Assembly (NCBI RefSeq): GCF_030646115.1
Contig: NZ_JAUSMX010000002.1
Span: 186,001 to 250,000, forward strand
DNA: 64,000 nt
Direction: 5' to 3'
Source: Fluviicoccus sp.
Lineage (GTDB): Bacteria; Pseudomonadota; Gammaproteobacteria; Pseudomonadales; Moraxellaceae
Translations under genes and position numbers: made by a program
Shown here: one piece after another, positions 9,510 to 16,775 of the stretch
How the letters are laid out: each line of letters starts with the position of its first letter
Numbering within the stretch: the first letter of the stretch is position 1
The notes under the pieces: model-generated
The model's input: the letters and a program-made list of their open reading frames with translations, nothing else
Databases searched by the model: none
What the model was told of the DNA's origin: nothing

Positions 9510-10400
9510 ATGCATTCGCCTTTTGACGCCCACTTTCACGTGCAGTCCGGCCCGGTTCGGCTGGCGGTGCATGCCTGCGGCAACCCGGAAAATCCGGTGC
9601 TGATTCTGGTGCACGGTTATCCGGACAACCATGTCGTATGGTCGGGCGTGGCGGATGCCCTCAAGGACCGCTTCTACGTGGTTGCCTATGACGTGCGCGG
9701 CGCAGGTGAATCCCAAGTTCCTGAGCGGGTGCGTGACTACTCGCTGCGACTGCTGAGTGACGACCTGCAAGCTGTGATGAATACCGTCAGTCCGGACAAA
9801 CCGGTGCATCTGGCCGCTCATGACTGGGGCTCCATCCAGACCTGGGAGTCAGTTACCGACCCCGCCCTGCAGCACCGCATAGCATCCTTCACCACCCTCT
9901 CCGGTCCCTGCCTGGACCACGTTGGCCATTTGATGCGCCACTTGGCCGTGAGCCCCGGCGGCGGCAACCACACCAAACTGTTCAGCCAACTGCTGAGCTC
10001 CTGGTACATCTTTTTCTTCCAGATACCGGTGCTGGCGCCGACACTGTGGAAAACCTGGGCTGGCAAGAACTGGGACAAACTGCTGGAAAAAACCGAAGGC
10101 ATCCCGGTGGGCCGGCTGCATAACCCCTATCAGACCAAGGATGGCGTGCATGGCGTCAAGCTTTATCGCGCCAACATGATCGGCAGACTGACCCTGCCGC
10201 GTGAACGCTACACGTCCGTACCGGTACAGGCGCTGGTAGCAAAGGACGACCCCTTTGTGGGGACACAGTTATTGGACCGGCTGGAGCTTTGGACTTCGCA
10301 GTTGTCACGACGGGAATATGAGGGCGGTCACTGGCACCTGTTGCTGGAGGAACCGGAAAAGTTTGCCGCTGCCATACGGGAATTCGCCCTGGAGGTATAA
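9510..10400 (+). CDS. Alpha/beta hydrolase, epoxide hydrolase/haloalkane dehalogenase-like
   Basis: This 296-residue hydrolase has the oxyanion motif HGYPDN, the YDVRGAGES strand-turn, and a nucleophile elbow AAHDWGS. The nucleophile is therefore aspartate, as in epoxide hydrolases and haloalkane dehalogenases, rather than serine as in esterases. VAKDDPFVG can supply the acid and GGHWHLL the catalytic histidine. ATG 9510 is preferred because a GGAG site lies seven bases upstream; an upstream in-frame ATG at 9462 would add an unlikely 16-residue extension. No signal peptide is seen, so it should be cytoplasmic. The substrate cannot be deduced. Confidence 0.82.
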   Translation: MHSPFDAHFHVQSGPVRLAVHACGNPENPVLILVHGYPDNHVVWSGVADALKDRFYVVAYDVRGAGESQVPERVRDYSLRLLSDDLQAVMNTVSPDKPVHLAAHDWGSIQTWESVTDPALQHRIASFTTLSGPCLDHVGHLMRHLAVSPGGGNHTKLFSQLLSSWYIFFFQIPVLAPTLWKTWAGKNWDKLLEKTEGIPVGRLHNPYQTKDGVHGVKLYRANMIGRLTLPRERYTSVPVQALVAKDDPFVGTQLLDRLELWTSQLSRREYEGGHWHLLLEEPEKFAAAIREFALEV

Positions 10401-10557
10401 TTTCTGCAACCCTGCTTGGGGCGTGTCTTGACATGCCTCTTCACTAAGGGCGAATCACACACCTTGTCCCTTATCTTGTACTACATCCCCAGACACTCAT
10501 TACACTGGCAAAAGACCAGTGAACCCTCGTTGATGCCATCGGCCTGCCTGATGGAAA

Positions 10558-10596
10558 TGTAATTACAACTTCATTATAATGCTATTGTCATTACAA
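10558..10596 (+). promoter_or_regulatory. Candidate promoter with flanking inverted operator half-sites
   Basis: A perfect TATAAT (10575-10580) is bracketed by TGTAATTACAA (10558-10568) and TTGTCATTACAA (10585-10596), which are near-perfect inverted copies of one another. No good -35 is visible. A regulator bound to both half-sites would cover the -10 element. The site lies about 90 bp upstream of the spermidine-synthase-like gene. Confidence 0.45.
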
Positions 10597-10619
10597 CCAC
10601 TCCCGAAATGATGCAACTG

Positions 10620-10647
10620 CCAAAACCGCACCTCACGCCGGTTTTGG
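10620..10647 (+). promoter_or_regulatory. Leader hairpin before the spermidine-synthase-like gene
   Basis: CCAAAACCG and CGGTTTTGG form a perfect 9-bp stem with a ten-base loop, ending about 40 bases before ATG 10687 and downstream of the predicted -10 element. It would lie in the 5' leader. No T-run follows, so it is not an obvious terminator. Confidence 0.35.
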
Positions 10648-10686
10648 TGCGTCATGCTTGTTGACTAGTGTCTCCAGGAAGCCCCC

Positions 10687-11424
10687 ATGCGCCCCACTTT
10701 TCAGAATCCCGTGCTGCTGGACGATGGTGAAACCCTGTCCCTGCACTTCAACAACATTCATGTGCAAAGCGAAATGCGCGTGGACGCGCCGGTGGAGCTG
10801 GTTTTCGGCTATACGCAAGCCATGATGGCCTTCCTGCTGGTGCAACCGCAGCCGCAAGATATCCTGCTGGTGGGTTTGGGGGGCGGGTCACTGTCCAAGT
10901 ATTGTCACTTTTTCCTGCCGGAAAGCTGCATCACTACGGTTGAGATCAATCCGGAAGTCATTGCCTTGCGCGATTCTTTTCACATTCCCCCGGACAGCCC
11001 GCGCTTTCGCATTGTGCAGGAAGACGGGGTCAACTACATGCGTCACCAGCGCGACACAGCCGATGTGATATTGCTGGATGGTTATGATGATACCGGCTTA
11101 CCGGATGCACTGACCACGCCCCTCTTCTACCGGGACTGTTACCTGGCCCTGCGTGACGGCGGCATTCTGGTTTCAAACTACAATTGCGATGATTTGCAGC
11201 TGGCGACCTGCCTGGGTCGGCTGGGCAAGATTTTCAGCGGGAAAGTGCTGATCATCAAGTCGCAGACCAGCGGCAACAAGGTGCTGTTTGCCTTCAAGAA
11301 TTACCGCCATTTGCCGCATGAGCTGATGATGGAACGCGCAGAACGGCTGAAGCACCGCAGCGGGTTGCCCATGCCGCATTTCGGCAACCAATTGATTGCC
11401 GGTAGTCGGGCCTGGAGCATTTAA
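10687..11424 (+). CDS. Spermidine-synthase-like Rossmann methyltransferase-fold protein
   Basis: This 245-residue protein carries the nucleotide-binding loop ILLVGLGGGSLSKY, the acidic strand end TTVEINPEV, and an RIVQEDGVNYM block typical of spermidine-synthase-like proteins. The polyamine-synthase catalytic aspartate region appears as ILLDGYDDTG. Members of this group that lack the N-terminal beta domain are often annotated only as spermidine synthase-like or fused methyltransferases, and their substrates are unproven. It is monocistronic, with its own candidate operator-promoter upstream, and convergent with the ribbon-helix-helix gene that follows. Confidence 0.72.
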   Translation: MRPTFQNPVLLDDGETLSLHFNNIHVQSEMRVDAPVELVFGYTQAMMAFLLVQPQPQDILLVGLGGGSLSKYCHFFLPESCITTVEINPEVIALRDSFHIPPDSPRFRIVQEDGVNYMRHQRDTADVILLDGYDDTGLPDALTTPLFYRDCYLALRDGGILVSNYNCDDLQLATCLGRLGKIFSGKVLIIKSQTSGNKVLFAFKNYRHLPHELMMERAERLKHRSGLPMPHFGNQLIAGSRAWSI

Positions 11425-11441
11425 CCGGACCGGACCCGGCT

Positions 11442-11636
11442 CTATTCCCCTTTGTCGCGTGTGACAGCCAGCGGGCTGCGGGTGCTGTAATCCACGCTAT
11501 GCTTGTCCAGATATTCGCGAATCAATTGACGCACCACCTGTGACGGCGTGATGTCCTGGGCGGAGCATAGCCCTTCAAAAGCCTGTTTCTTGACCGGATC
11601 AATCAGTACAGTCAGGCGGGCGGTCTTGTTTTCCAT
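11442..11636 (-). CDS. Ribbon-helix-helix (CopG/Arc-like) DNA-binding protein
   Basis: This 64-residue protein has the ribbon-helix-helix pattern: an N-terminal strand TARLTVLIDP, followed by KKQAFEGLCSAQDITPSQVV and a second helix VRQLIREYL. No toxin gene lies beside it, so it is more likely a stand-alone regulator than an antitoxin, though an orphan antitoxin is possible. It is transcribed divergently from the SulP transporter across a 171-bp gap holding two copies of ATGTTAAT and one perfect inverted repeat. Autoregulation and control of the transporter are a reasonable inference. Confidence 0.72.
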   Translation of the reverse strand: MENKTARLTVLIDPVKKQAFEGLCSAQDITPSQVVRQLIREYLDKHSVDYSTRSPLAVTRDKGE

Positions 11637-11656
11637 GTCAGCATTGCCCTGATGGC

Positions 11657-11779
11657 ATTAGATGTTAATCAAATTATAACCCGTTGCAGGCAACCTGTCA
11701 TTGCAGGGTATTTCAATCTCGATTAGCAATGACTCATCCCTTCAATGCGCAATTTATTAACATATGATGTTAATATAAT
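11657..11779 (+). promoter_or_regulatory. Divergent promoter/operator region between RHH gene and SulP gene
   Basis: A TATAAT lies at 11774-11779 ahead of the transporter. Immediately upstream, TTAACAT and ATGTTAA form a perfect 7-bp inverted repeat with a three-base spacer (11757-11773). ATGTTAAT occurs again at 11662-11669 on the RHH side. The repeated box on both sides of a divergent gap is typical of an autoregulated local repressor. Confidence 0.45.
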
Positions 11780-11807
11780 ACACATTAAATCGTTTTTGGA
11801 GCCCGTC

Positions 11808-13469
11808 ATGATTGCCCTGCTCGATGCACACCGCCAAGGCCTGCTGAACCGGGAACATTGGTTGTCGAACATTGTCTCAGGAGTCATTGTCGGCGTCGTG
11901 GCGTTACCCTTGGCCATGGCTTTCGCCATTGCATCGGGTGTAAAGCCGGAGCAAGGACTGTACACTGCCATTGTTGCCGGGTTACTGGTGTCTGTCCTGG
12001 GCGGCAGTCGCTTGCAGATTGCCGGGCCGACCGGGGCGTTCATTGTCATCCTGGCCGGGATTACCGCCAAATACGGCGTGGAAGGCTTGCAAATTGCCAC
12101 CATGATGGCCGGAGTGATGCTATTGCTGCTGGGCCTGGCCAAAATGGGTTCCATCATCAAGTTTATCCCCGATCCCGTCATCACCGGCTTTACGGCAGGC
12201 ATCGCCGTCATTATCTGGGTGGGCCAATGGAAGGATTTCTTCGGCCTGCCGGACGTATCAGGCCAGCATTTTCATGAAAAATTCTGGCACTTGCTGCTGT
12301 CCCTGCCTCATTTCCATCCGGTGACGACCCTGCTGGCGTTGATGTCGCTGGCACTGGTGATCTTTACCGGCCGCATTCCGGGTTTCAGCCGGGTGCCGGG
12401 GCCGCTGGTTGCCCTGGTGGTGGCGACCGTGCTGCAATCCATCTTTAATTTCGAAGGCGTCGTGACCATTGGCAGCGCCTTCGGCGGCATTCCGCAAGGC
12501 TTGCCAGACTTCAAACTGCCTGACATCACTCTTTCCAGGGTGGTTGAGCTGGTTGGCCCGGCTTTTACCATTGCCATGTTGGGCGCGATTGAATCGCTGC
12601 TCTCCGCCGTAGTGGCTGATGGCATGGCGGGCACCCGTCATGACTCCAATCAGGAACTGGTGGGCCAGGGTATCGCCAATATTGCCGCGCCGTTGTTTGG
12701 CGGCTTTGCAGCCACCGGAGCCATTGCCCGCACCGCCACCAATATCCGCAACGGCGGCACTTCGCCCTTGGCCGGGATAGTGCATGCGCTGACATTGGTT
12801 ATGATCATCCTCGTTCTGGCTCCGCTGGCTACCAACATTCCGCTGGCCGCACTGGCCGCCATCCTGTTTGTAGTGGCGTGGAACATGAGTGAAATCCCCC
12901 ATTTCCTGAAGATGGTTAAACGGGCCCCCCGCGCCGATGTGACGATCCTGCTGGTGACTTTTGGCCTGACGGTTTTCACCGACCTGGTGGTGGCGGTGAA
13001 CATCGGGGTGATTCTGGCCATGCTGCACTTCTTGCGACGCATGGCGGCCAGTGTGGATGTACAACAACAGGGCGATGTTGAGTTGCAGCAGGAGTTAGCG
13101 CAGGCCGGTTTCAGCAAGTTGCCCGCCGGGTTGCTGGTTTATGCCGTGGAAGGACCGTTCTTTTTCGGGGCAGTGGAGAATTTCGAGCGGGCATTGGCCA
13201 GTACGCATACCGACCCGAAGGTGCTGATCATTCGCCTGGAGCGGGTGCCGTTCATGGATATGACGGGCATGCAGACACTGGAGGAGGTGGTGAAAGATTT
13301 GCATCGCCGCAAGGTGCGGGTGATGCTGACCGGAGCCAATCCGCAATTGACCGCCAAACTGGACAAGGCGCTGATGCTGCGTTTGGTGGGACGCAGCAAT
13401 GTCTACAAGACCTTTGCCGAAGCCATGGAACAATGCCGCAATCCTGACACCATGACCAAGGCGTCATGA
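11808..13469 (+). CDS. SulP-family anion transporter with C-terminal STAS domain
   Basis: This 553-residue membrane protein has the SulP core of about ten to twelve helices, including the ALPLAMAFAIASG and GPTGAFIVILAG blocks, and a C-terminal STAS domain at roughly residues 440-545 (RLERVPFMDMTGM). Family members move sulfate, bicarbonate or dicarboxylates; the substrate is not predictable here. ATG 11808 is chosen because of the GGAG site nine bases upstream; the longer in-frame start at 11745 overlaps the promoter. The STAS conserved aspartate is kept (FMDMTG). The stop codon overlaps the start of a 36-codon reading frame (ATGA). Confidence 0.9.
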   Translation: MIALLDAHRQGLLNREHWLSNIVSGVIVGVVALPLAMAFAIASGVKPEQGLYTAIVAGLLVSVLGGSRLQIAGPTGAFIVILAGITAKYGVEGLQIATMMAGVMLLLLGLAKMGSIIKFIPDPVITGFTAGIAVIIWVGQWKDFFGLPDVSGQHFHEKFWHLLLSLPHFHPVTTLLALMSLALVIFTGRIPGFSRVPGPLVALVVATVLQSIFNFEGVVTIGSAFGGIPQGLPDFKLPDITLSRVVELVGPAFTIAMLGAIESLLSAVVADGMAGTRHDSNQELVGQGIANIAAPLFGGFAATGAIARTATNIRNGGTSPLAGIVHALTLVMIILVLAPLATNIPLAALAAILFVVAWNMSEIPHFLKMVKRAPRADVTILLVTFGLTVFTDLVVAVNIGVILAMLHFLRRMAASVDVQQQGDVELQQELAQAGFSKLPAGLLVYAVEGPFFFGAVENFERALASTHTDPKVLIIRLERVPFMDMTGMQTLEEVVKDLHRRKVRVMLTGANPQLTAKLDKALMLRLVGRSNVYKTFAEAMEQCRNPDTMTKAS

Positions 13470-13576
13470 TCAACGTGAAAATGGCCTCGCGGCTGGAAGA
13501 CGATGACCACCGCCAGAAGATGGTTGACAGCATGGCCGAATTTGTTCGGTTTTTGAAATCGAAATATGAGGCCTGA
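13466..13576 (+). CDS. Small 36-residue ORF overlapping the SulP stop
   Basis: The ATG overlaps the SulP stop as ATGA, an arrangement usual for translationally coupled genes. The product would be a charged, mostly helical 36-residue peptide (MINVKMASRLEDDDHRQKMV and onward) ending KSKYEA. I recognise no family. It may be a genuine partner of the transporter. It may instead be accidental, because a possible island boundary (a ten-base match to the tRNA-Arg end) falls at 13479-13488, within its first codons. Confidence 0.35.
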   Translation: MINVKMASRLEDDDHRQKMVDSMAEFVRFLKSKYEA

Positions 13577-13592
13577 CCTGACCACCTATTAA

Positions 13593-13784
13593 ATAACAGA
13601 CCGTATCATCCGCTTGCCGGAAGTCACGAAACGCGCTGGCCTCAGCGTGCCTACCATTTACCGTCGCATTAAAGCGGGCCAGTACCCCCCTGCCCAAGTC
13701 AGCTTGGGCGGATCGGCGGTGGGCTGGAGTGAGCAGGCAGTCAGTGATTGGATTAGCGGGAAATTGAATCAGCTAGCGGCGTAG
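13593..13784 (+). pseudogene. AlpA-like excisionase/regulator with ATA in place of start codon
   Basis: The frame encodes TDRIIRLPEVTKRAGLSVPT, then a YRRIKAGQYPP block and a VGWSEQAVSDWI ending. This is a complete AlpA/MerR-like winged helix of about 63 residues, found in P4-type islands and prophages. Where relatives start with ATG the sequence reads ATA (13593-13595), directly after an in-frame TAA. Either the start has mutated and the gene is silent, or the rare ATA start is used. It lies about 4.6 kb from the integrase remnant, on the opposite strand. Confidence 0.62.
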
Positions 13785-13847
13785 CGATTGAGCTCAGGCC
13801 GCGGATGTAAGTCGTCGGTCTTGAACAAATTTATAGCCTGTTATTCA
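13785..13847 (-). repeat. Degenerate attC-like site after the PIN-domain gene
   Basis: Read on the minus strand, the PIN gene stop is followed by an AAC-ending box, GTTCAAGACCG (L''-like), a short spacer and GCGGCCTGAGCTC (L'-like). The closing GTTRRRY core is not present. The far arm runs into the end of the AlpA-like frame, so the site may have been truncated when the array joined it. Confidence 0.3.
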
Positions 13848-14798
13848 CGTAGAAAGCAGGCTTATAAATGCCTTTGCCTGATTATGGTCTAACGTACTGT
13901 TATGATCTGTAAGAATTCTATTTCCAAAGGATTTTACATCTTCGTCAGTTACGATCCAGGCTACTTGTGGATTCATTATGAACGCATCGGCGATATCGCT
14001 TGCCTGCTTTGAGTTGAAGCTAGTGAACTTAGTTAGGGCTTCAATAACTTGATGGGTTTTAGCAAAGTTACCGCTATTAGCAAGCTCGACTATTAATATA
14101 TCTTTCTCGAGCTCAGCAGCTACTCTGGCATCCGGAAAATTAATGGATAAGAACTGCGAAACTCGTTTGTGCAGGATGGCAATGGATTTTTTTCTACGAG
14201 CCCACTCTTCTGACAGAAAATCACTGAGCCTTTCATTGTCTAGAGGGCTGGAAAAGTCGCCATCTTCAGAGATAATAAAAATACCTTGACCATCAGGAAT
14301 GGCCTCAAGCAGTGCTTCCCAGTTAATTGCATCACCGAGGGAACCATTTTTTCCGGGAGGGCTGCGTAAGTCAGATCTTCTCTTGGATGAGGTGAACTGG
14401 CTATCTGTTAGAGGTATTCGCGTAGATTTTTTGAATATTTCATTAATTAAAGTATCGGCGTAGAGGGTTTTGCTATTTATATCGTTCTTTACTTTATCTA
14501 GAAGCCGATCTCGAGAGGTGTTAACAGCTTTCAGCGCATTCATCAATTGTTCACACTCAGGGTAGCCTCGTGCAATATGTGGAATTCCAGAACTTGGCTT
14601 TTCATCAAGGAACCTTTTTAGGGCATCCGCAATCTTTGCCTCTCGATTTCTTGAAAGCTCAAGGTCAACTTGGTCGGTTAGCCAAAGGCTTATCTTTCCA
14701 TAATTTTGAAGAACAAATACTTTTTCAAGCTCTTCTAAGCTATCTTTTGAGAAGTGATAAAAATTTAGTAGTATGTTCGTATCAATAAATAAGTTCAT
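13845..14798 (-). CDS. PIN-domain (DUF4935-like) predicted RNase
   Basis: This 317-residue protein opens with MNLFIDTNILLNFYHFSKDS, a PIN-domain N-terminus with the first catalytic aspartate, and a later acidic strand IFIISEDGDFSSP that supplies further metal ligands. The downstream half (about 200-317) has no family I recognise. PIN proteins of this type cut RNA and occur as toxins or in defence islands; no antitoxin is apparent beside it. GAGGA nine bases upstream supports the start. The gene is visibly more AT-rich than the flanking core genes, consistent with recent acquisition. It sits behind repeat leader A, which contains a candidate promoter. Confidence 0.72.
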   Translation of the reverse strand: MNLFIDTNILLNFYHFSKDSLEELEKVFVLQNYGKISLWLTDQVDLELSRNREAKIADALKRFLDEKPSSGIPHIARGYPECEQLMNALKAVNTSRDRLLDKVKNDINSKTLYADTLINEIFKKSTRIPLTDSQFTSSKRRSDLRSPPGKNGSLGDAINWEALLEAIPDGQGIFIISEDGDFSSPLDNERLSDFLSEEWARRKKSIAILHKRVSQFLSINFPDARVAAELEKDILIVELANSGNFAKTHQVIEALTKFTSFNSKQASDIADAFIMNPQVAWIVTDEDVKSFGNRILTDHNSTLDHNQAKAFISLLST

Positions 14799-14821
14799 GG
14801 CTTCCTCATCAGAAGGTTATT

Positions 14822-14956
14822 GAATAGCGTTTATCCGTCGCGCCAAGCAGCCAGTTAGAGTCGATGCACCTGAACGCGATGGATAACTGAACCGCCGGGC
14901 CGGGCCTCCAATCTGGGGATTAGTACCTTTTCCGCAGGGGCTCGTCAAGTGCTGAC
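14822..14956 (-). repeat. Leader repeat A (paired with leader repeat B)
   Basis: This segment matches leader B at 16541-16671 imperfectly over its whole length. The 39-base block at 14822-14860 differs from its partner at two positions. Read leftward it contains TTGACG (14948-14943), a 17-base spacer and TACTAA, a candidate promoter, then a leader that can fold (GTTATCCATCGCG against CGCGACGGATAAAC). It ends 24 bases before the PIN-domain gene start. The remaining bases to 15070 hold no gene that I can support. Confidence 0.65.
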
Positions 14957-15069
14957 GATGACGCACGGTGGCAGGCAAGATTAGCCTCCGGTGAGCAAGG
15001 TTGCCAAAACCATTGAAATAAAGCAACAATCGGCTGAGTTGTTGTCCATATTGGATTGATAGATTCAGC

Positions 15070-15348
15070 CTACGGCGGCCACGACCCATAAATTTGGAAC
15101 AGGAAGCCAGCGACTAACAGTACCGCGCCAATGATTGCATTGCGAGATTGCTTGAGACGATCATTAACCGGCGGAAGCTGAAGATTTTCTTCATCAGTCT
15201 CGCCACTTAAGTATGACTGACCAAGCTCCAGAGCCTTGGCTCTTGAAATGATCAAGCCATAGGTAAGAAATACTGCGCCTACAGCATCCAGGCCAAGGCC
15301 AATTACATTGGCCCATTGGTTATCTAGCACGACTCTCTCCTGCTGCAT
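15070..15348 (-). CDS. Small two-helix membrane protein, unknown function
   Basis: This 92-residue protein has two predicted membrane segments, about residues 15-33 (VIGLGLDAVGAVFLTYGLII) and 72-88 (IGAVLLVAGFLFQIYG), joined by a polar, acidic loop. No family is recognised. It is one of the single-gene units in the island and is transcribed leftward. A 21-codon reading frame ends against its start codon (TAGATG), which could couple their translation. The pattern of one small unknown membrane protein between recombination-site-like sequences is common in integron cassettes. Confidence 0.55.
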   Translation of the reverse strand: MQQERVVLDNQWANVIGLGLDAVGAVFLTYGLIISRAKALELGQSYLSGETDEENLQLPPVNDRLKQSRNAIIGAVLLVAGFLFQIYGSWPP

Positions 15349-15414
15349 CTACCGAAGATGTAGAAAAAACCAGTTAAAGTGAAGTTCTGTGTTTGTAACT
15401 AATTGAATTTCCAT
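15349..15414 (-). CDS. Possible 21-residue leader peptide
   Basis: An ATG with an AGGA about ten bases upstream opens a 21-codon frame whose TAG abuts the next ATG. The peptide (MEIQLVTNTELHFNWFFLHL and one residue) is hydrophobic and aromatic. It may be a coupled leader or chance. Confidence 0.2.
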   Translation of the reverse strand: MEIQLVTNTELHFNWFFLHLR

Positions 15415-15448
15415 GAGTCGAAATCCTATTTATTTGGTATTCCTACAG

Positions 15449-15525
15449 CCTCAATGTTGGAGTTAAGGACGACCTGAGGCAGGCGTAACATGACACTGGG
15501 TCGGCCCTGGAATGAGTTGTTAGCG
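15449..15525 (-). repeat. attC-like recombination site after the 216-residue gene
   Basis: Read leftward: CGCTAAC (R''), five bases, ATTCCAGGGCCGACC (L''), a variable loop, GGTCGTCCTTAAC (L'), six bases, ATTGAGG (R'). Order and spacing match known attC sites such as that of aadA, including a bulged base in L''. The stop codon of the preceding gene lies inside R'', as is common in cassettes. R' has A where the cleaved G is expected, so the site may be inactive. Confidence 0.5.
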
Positions 15526-16170
15526 GTTACTTGTAGGATTAAATTTAGAAAAGTATTTTTGAATCTCAAGGCGAATCTCATGAACTTCCTCGTTAACTTG
15601 TGACACACCGCATCCCATTTCATATAGCCGATTTAATACTCTGTTGTGAAGCCAGTGATGGTTGGTTTCCAAGGTATCCCAAAATTTACCTTTTGAAAGG
15701 CCATCGGTGTAGTACCCGATAGCATCGGTAGTTGCATTATGAAATGCCAAGGATCTAGCCTCCAGCAAATCGACAACCTTCAATCTGACGCTTTCCGGGA
15801 TGAAAGGGTCTGACTTATATTTATCGGCTGCGTTCTGTAAGTAAGACTCTTTTTTGCTGACAGGAATTCCTGTTTTCAAAATACCTGAAGATATGATTTT
15901 CTCTTTGTTAGGGGCGATTTTTATGTGTAAAATTTCTAGAATCTCCTTTATTGGGTCTTCGTTTACCCAAAAATCATCTGCTTCAGAATCGAACTCTTTG
16001 TACAACTCATCACTAAGTTGAGACAATCTTTCAATTACTTTCTTGTGGTATTCAGTGTTTACCGTATTCAGCAGCCCGTTCTTGGCTTTTACATAAGTAA
16101 GCACAGCGACGATGCTGGCAGTAATATAGAATACCGATTGAAAAATCTTCAAAAATCCATCAATGTTCAT
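15520..16170 (-). CDS. Membrane-anchored protein of unknown function (cassette gene)
   Basis: This 216-residue protein has one N-terminal membrane helix (FYITASIVAVLTYV, about residues 13-28) followed by a soluble, mostly helical domain rich in charged residues (YHKKVIERLSQLSDELYKEF). No catalytic motif or family is recognised. Its stop codon falls within the attC-like R'' box downstream, and another attC-like site ends eight bases before its start codon, so gene and sites fit a single integron cassette. Similar anchor-plus-helical proteins occur among cassette genes without assigned function. Confidence 0.6.
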   Translation of the reverse strand: MNIDGFLKIFQSVFYITASIVAVLTYVKAKNGLLNTVNTEYHKKVIERLSQLSDELYKEFDSEADDFWVNEDPIKEILEILHIKIAPNKEKIISSGILKTGIPVSKKESYLQNAADKYKSDPFIPESVRLKVVDLLEARSLAFHNATTDAIGYYTDGLSKGKFWDTLETNHHWLHNRVLNRLYEMGCGVSQVNEEVHEIRLEIQKYFSKFNPTSNR

Positions 16171-16177
16171 AATTTAT

Positions 16178-16243
16178 CGCCAACGTGGAGTTGAGGCGCA
16201 TGCGCGAATTTTCTCGCAGGTCGCCTCGAACGTAGAGTCAGGC
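16178..16243 (-). repeat. attC-like recombination site, best preserved of the set
   Basis: Read leftward: GCCTGAC (R'', one base off consensus), a five-base spacer, GTTCGAGGCG (L''), a loop, CGCCTCAAC (L'), a five-base spacer, GTTGGCG (R'). L'' and L' pair except for one extra C in L'', the expected extrahelical base that sets attC polarity. The stop codon of the preceding gene is inside R''. At 66 bases it lies within the normal attC size range. Confidence 0.6.
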
Positions 16244-16459
16244 CCCTTCACAATCATCCTTATTCAGGCTTGTTGCTTGGAAAGTGCCTTTAACCAATTT
16301 ATTTGAAGCGTCGAAATACTCGACCGCGACATCTCCGTCCTGAAGGCCTACTGCAGCCTTGGCCATATCCAGTCGCTTATCAACGCCTACAACTCCTGTG
16401 ACGGTCATTAGCGGACCACCAGATTTCAGTTGCACAACATCACCAGCTTGAAAGTTCAT
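16238..16459 (-). CDS. DUF2158 (YodC-like) small protein
   Basis: This 73-residue protein begins MNFQAGDVVQLKSGGPLMTV, the diagnostic opening of DUF2158 (E. coli YodC), a small SH3-like beta fold. The usual family ending (FxxxSL) is kept as FQATSLNK, and an insertion near residues 25-45 makes it slightly longer than typical. Function in the family is unknown. A GAGGTAG ribosome site supports ATG 16459. The gene follows leader repeat B, which carries a candidate promoter, and ends in an attC-like site, so it may be a cassette with its own promoter. Confidence 0.72.
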   Translation of the reverse strand: MNFQAGDVVQLKSGGPLMTVTGVVGVDKRLDMAKAAVGLQDGDVAVEYFDASNKLVKGTFQATSLNKDDCEGA

Positions 16460-16540
16460 AACTACCTCTTTTTCGCAAACGTATTGCGGTTAATAGATAT
16501 CGGAAGGGCCTTCTCTCGTAAGGGCCCATACAAACGAAAC

Positions 16541-16671
16541 GAATAGCGTTTATCCATCGCGCCAAGCAGCCAGTTGGAGTGCGGTGGATAAACCTTGTTG
16601 TACTGGAACCGTCAGGCCAAGCCTCCAGTCTGGACAATTACCGTTTCCGCCGGGGGCTGTCAAGTGCTGAC
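16541..16671 (-). repeat. Leader repeat B (paired with leader repeat A)
   Basis: This is the second copy of leader A. Read leftward it has a perfect TTGACA (16663-16658), a 17-base spacer and TAATTG as a weak -10, then a leader whose GTTTATCCA and TGGATAAAC arms pair perfectly over nine bases. The 39-base block 16541-16579 is almost identical to that of leader A. It lies about 80 bases before the DUF2158 gene. The stretch from here to 16775 begins with an attC-like half-site next to the stop of the interrupted gene and otherwise shows nothing coding. Confidence 0.65.
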
Positions 16672-16775
16672 TGCGCGGTAGATCAGGCCATGTACGATCA
16701 TCACATCTCTATACAGACACGAAGATGAGTCTCCGGGAATGGGGTTGCGCTCTAGGTAATGTGGCGGGGCGGGCC

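Noticed and set aside
14817-15089. Open frame across leader repeat A
   Set aside because: It runs through the repeat, promoter and hairpin and resembles a corresponding frame across leader B; better explained as non-coding repeat.
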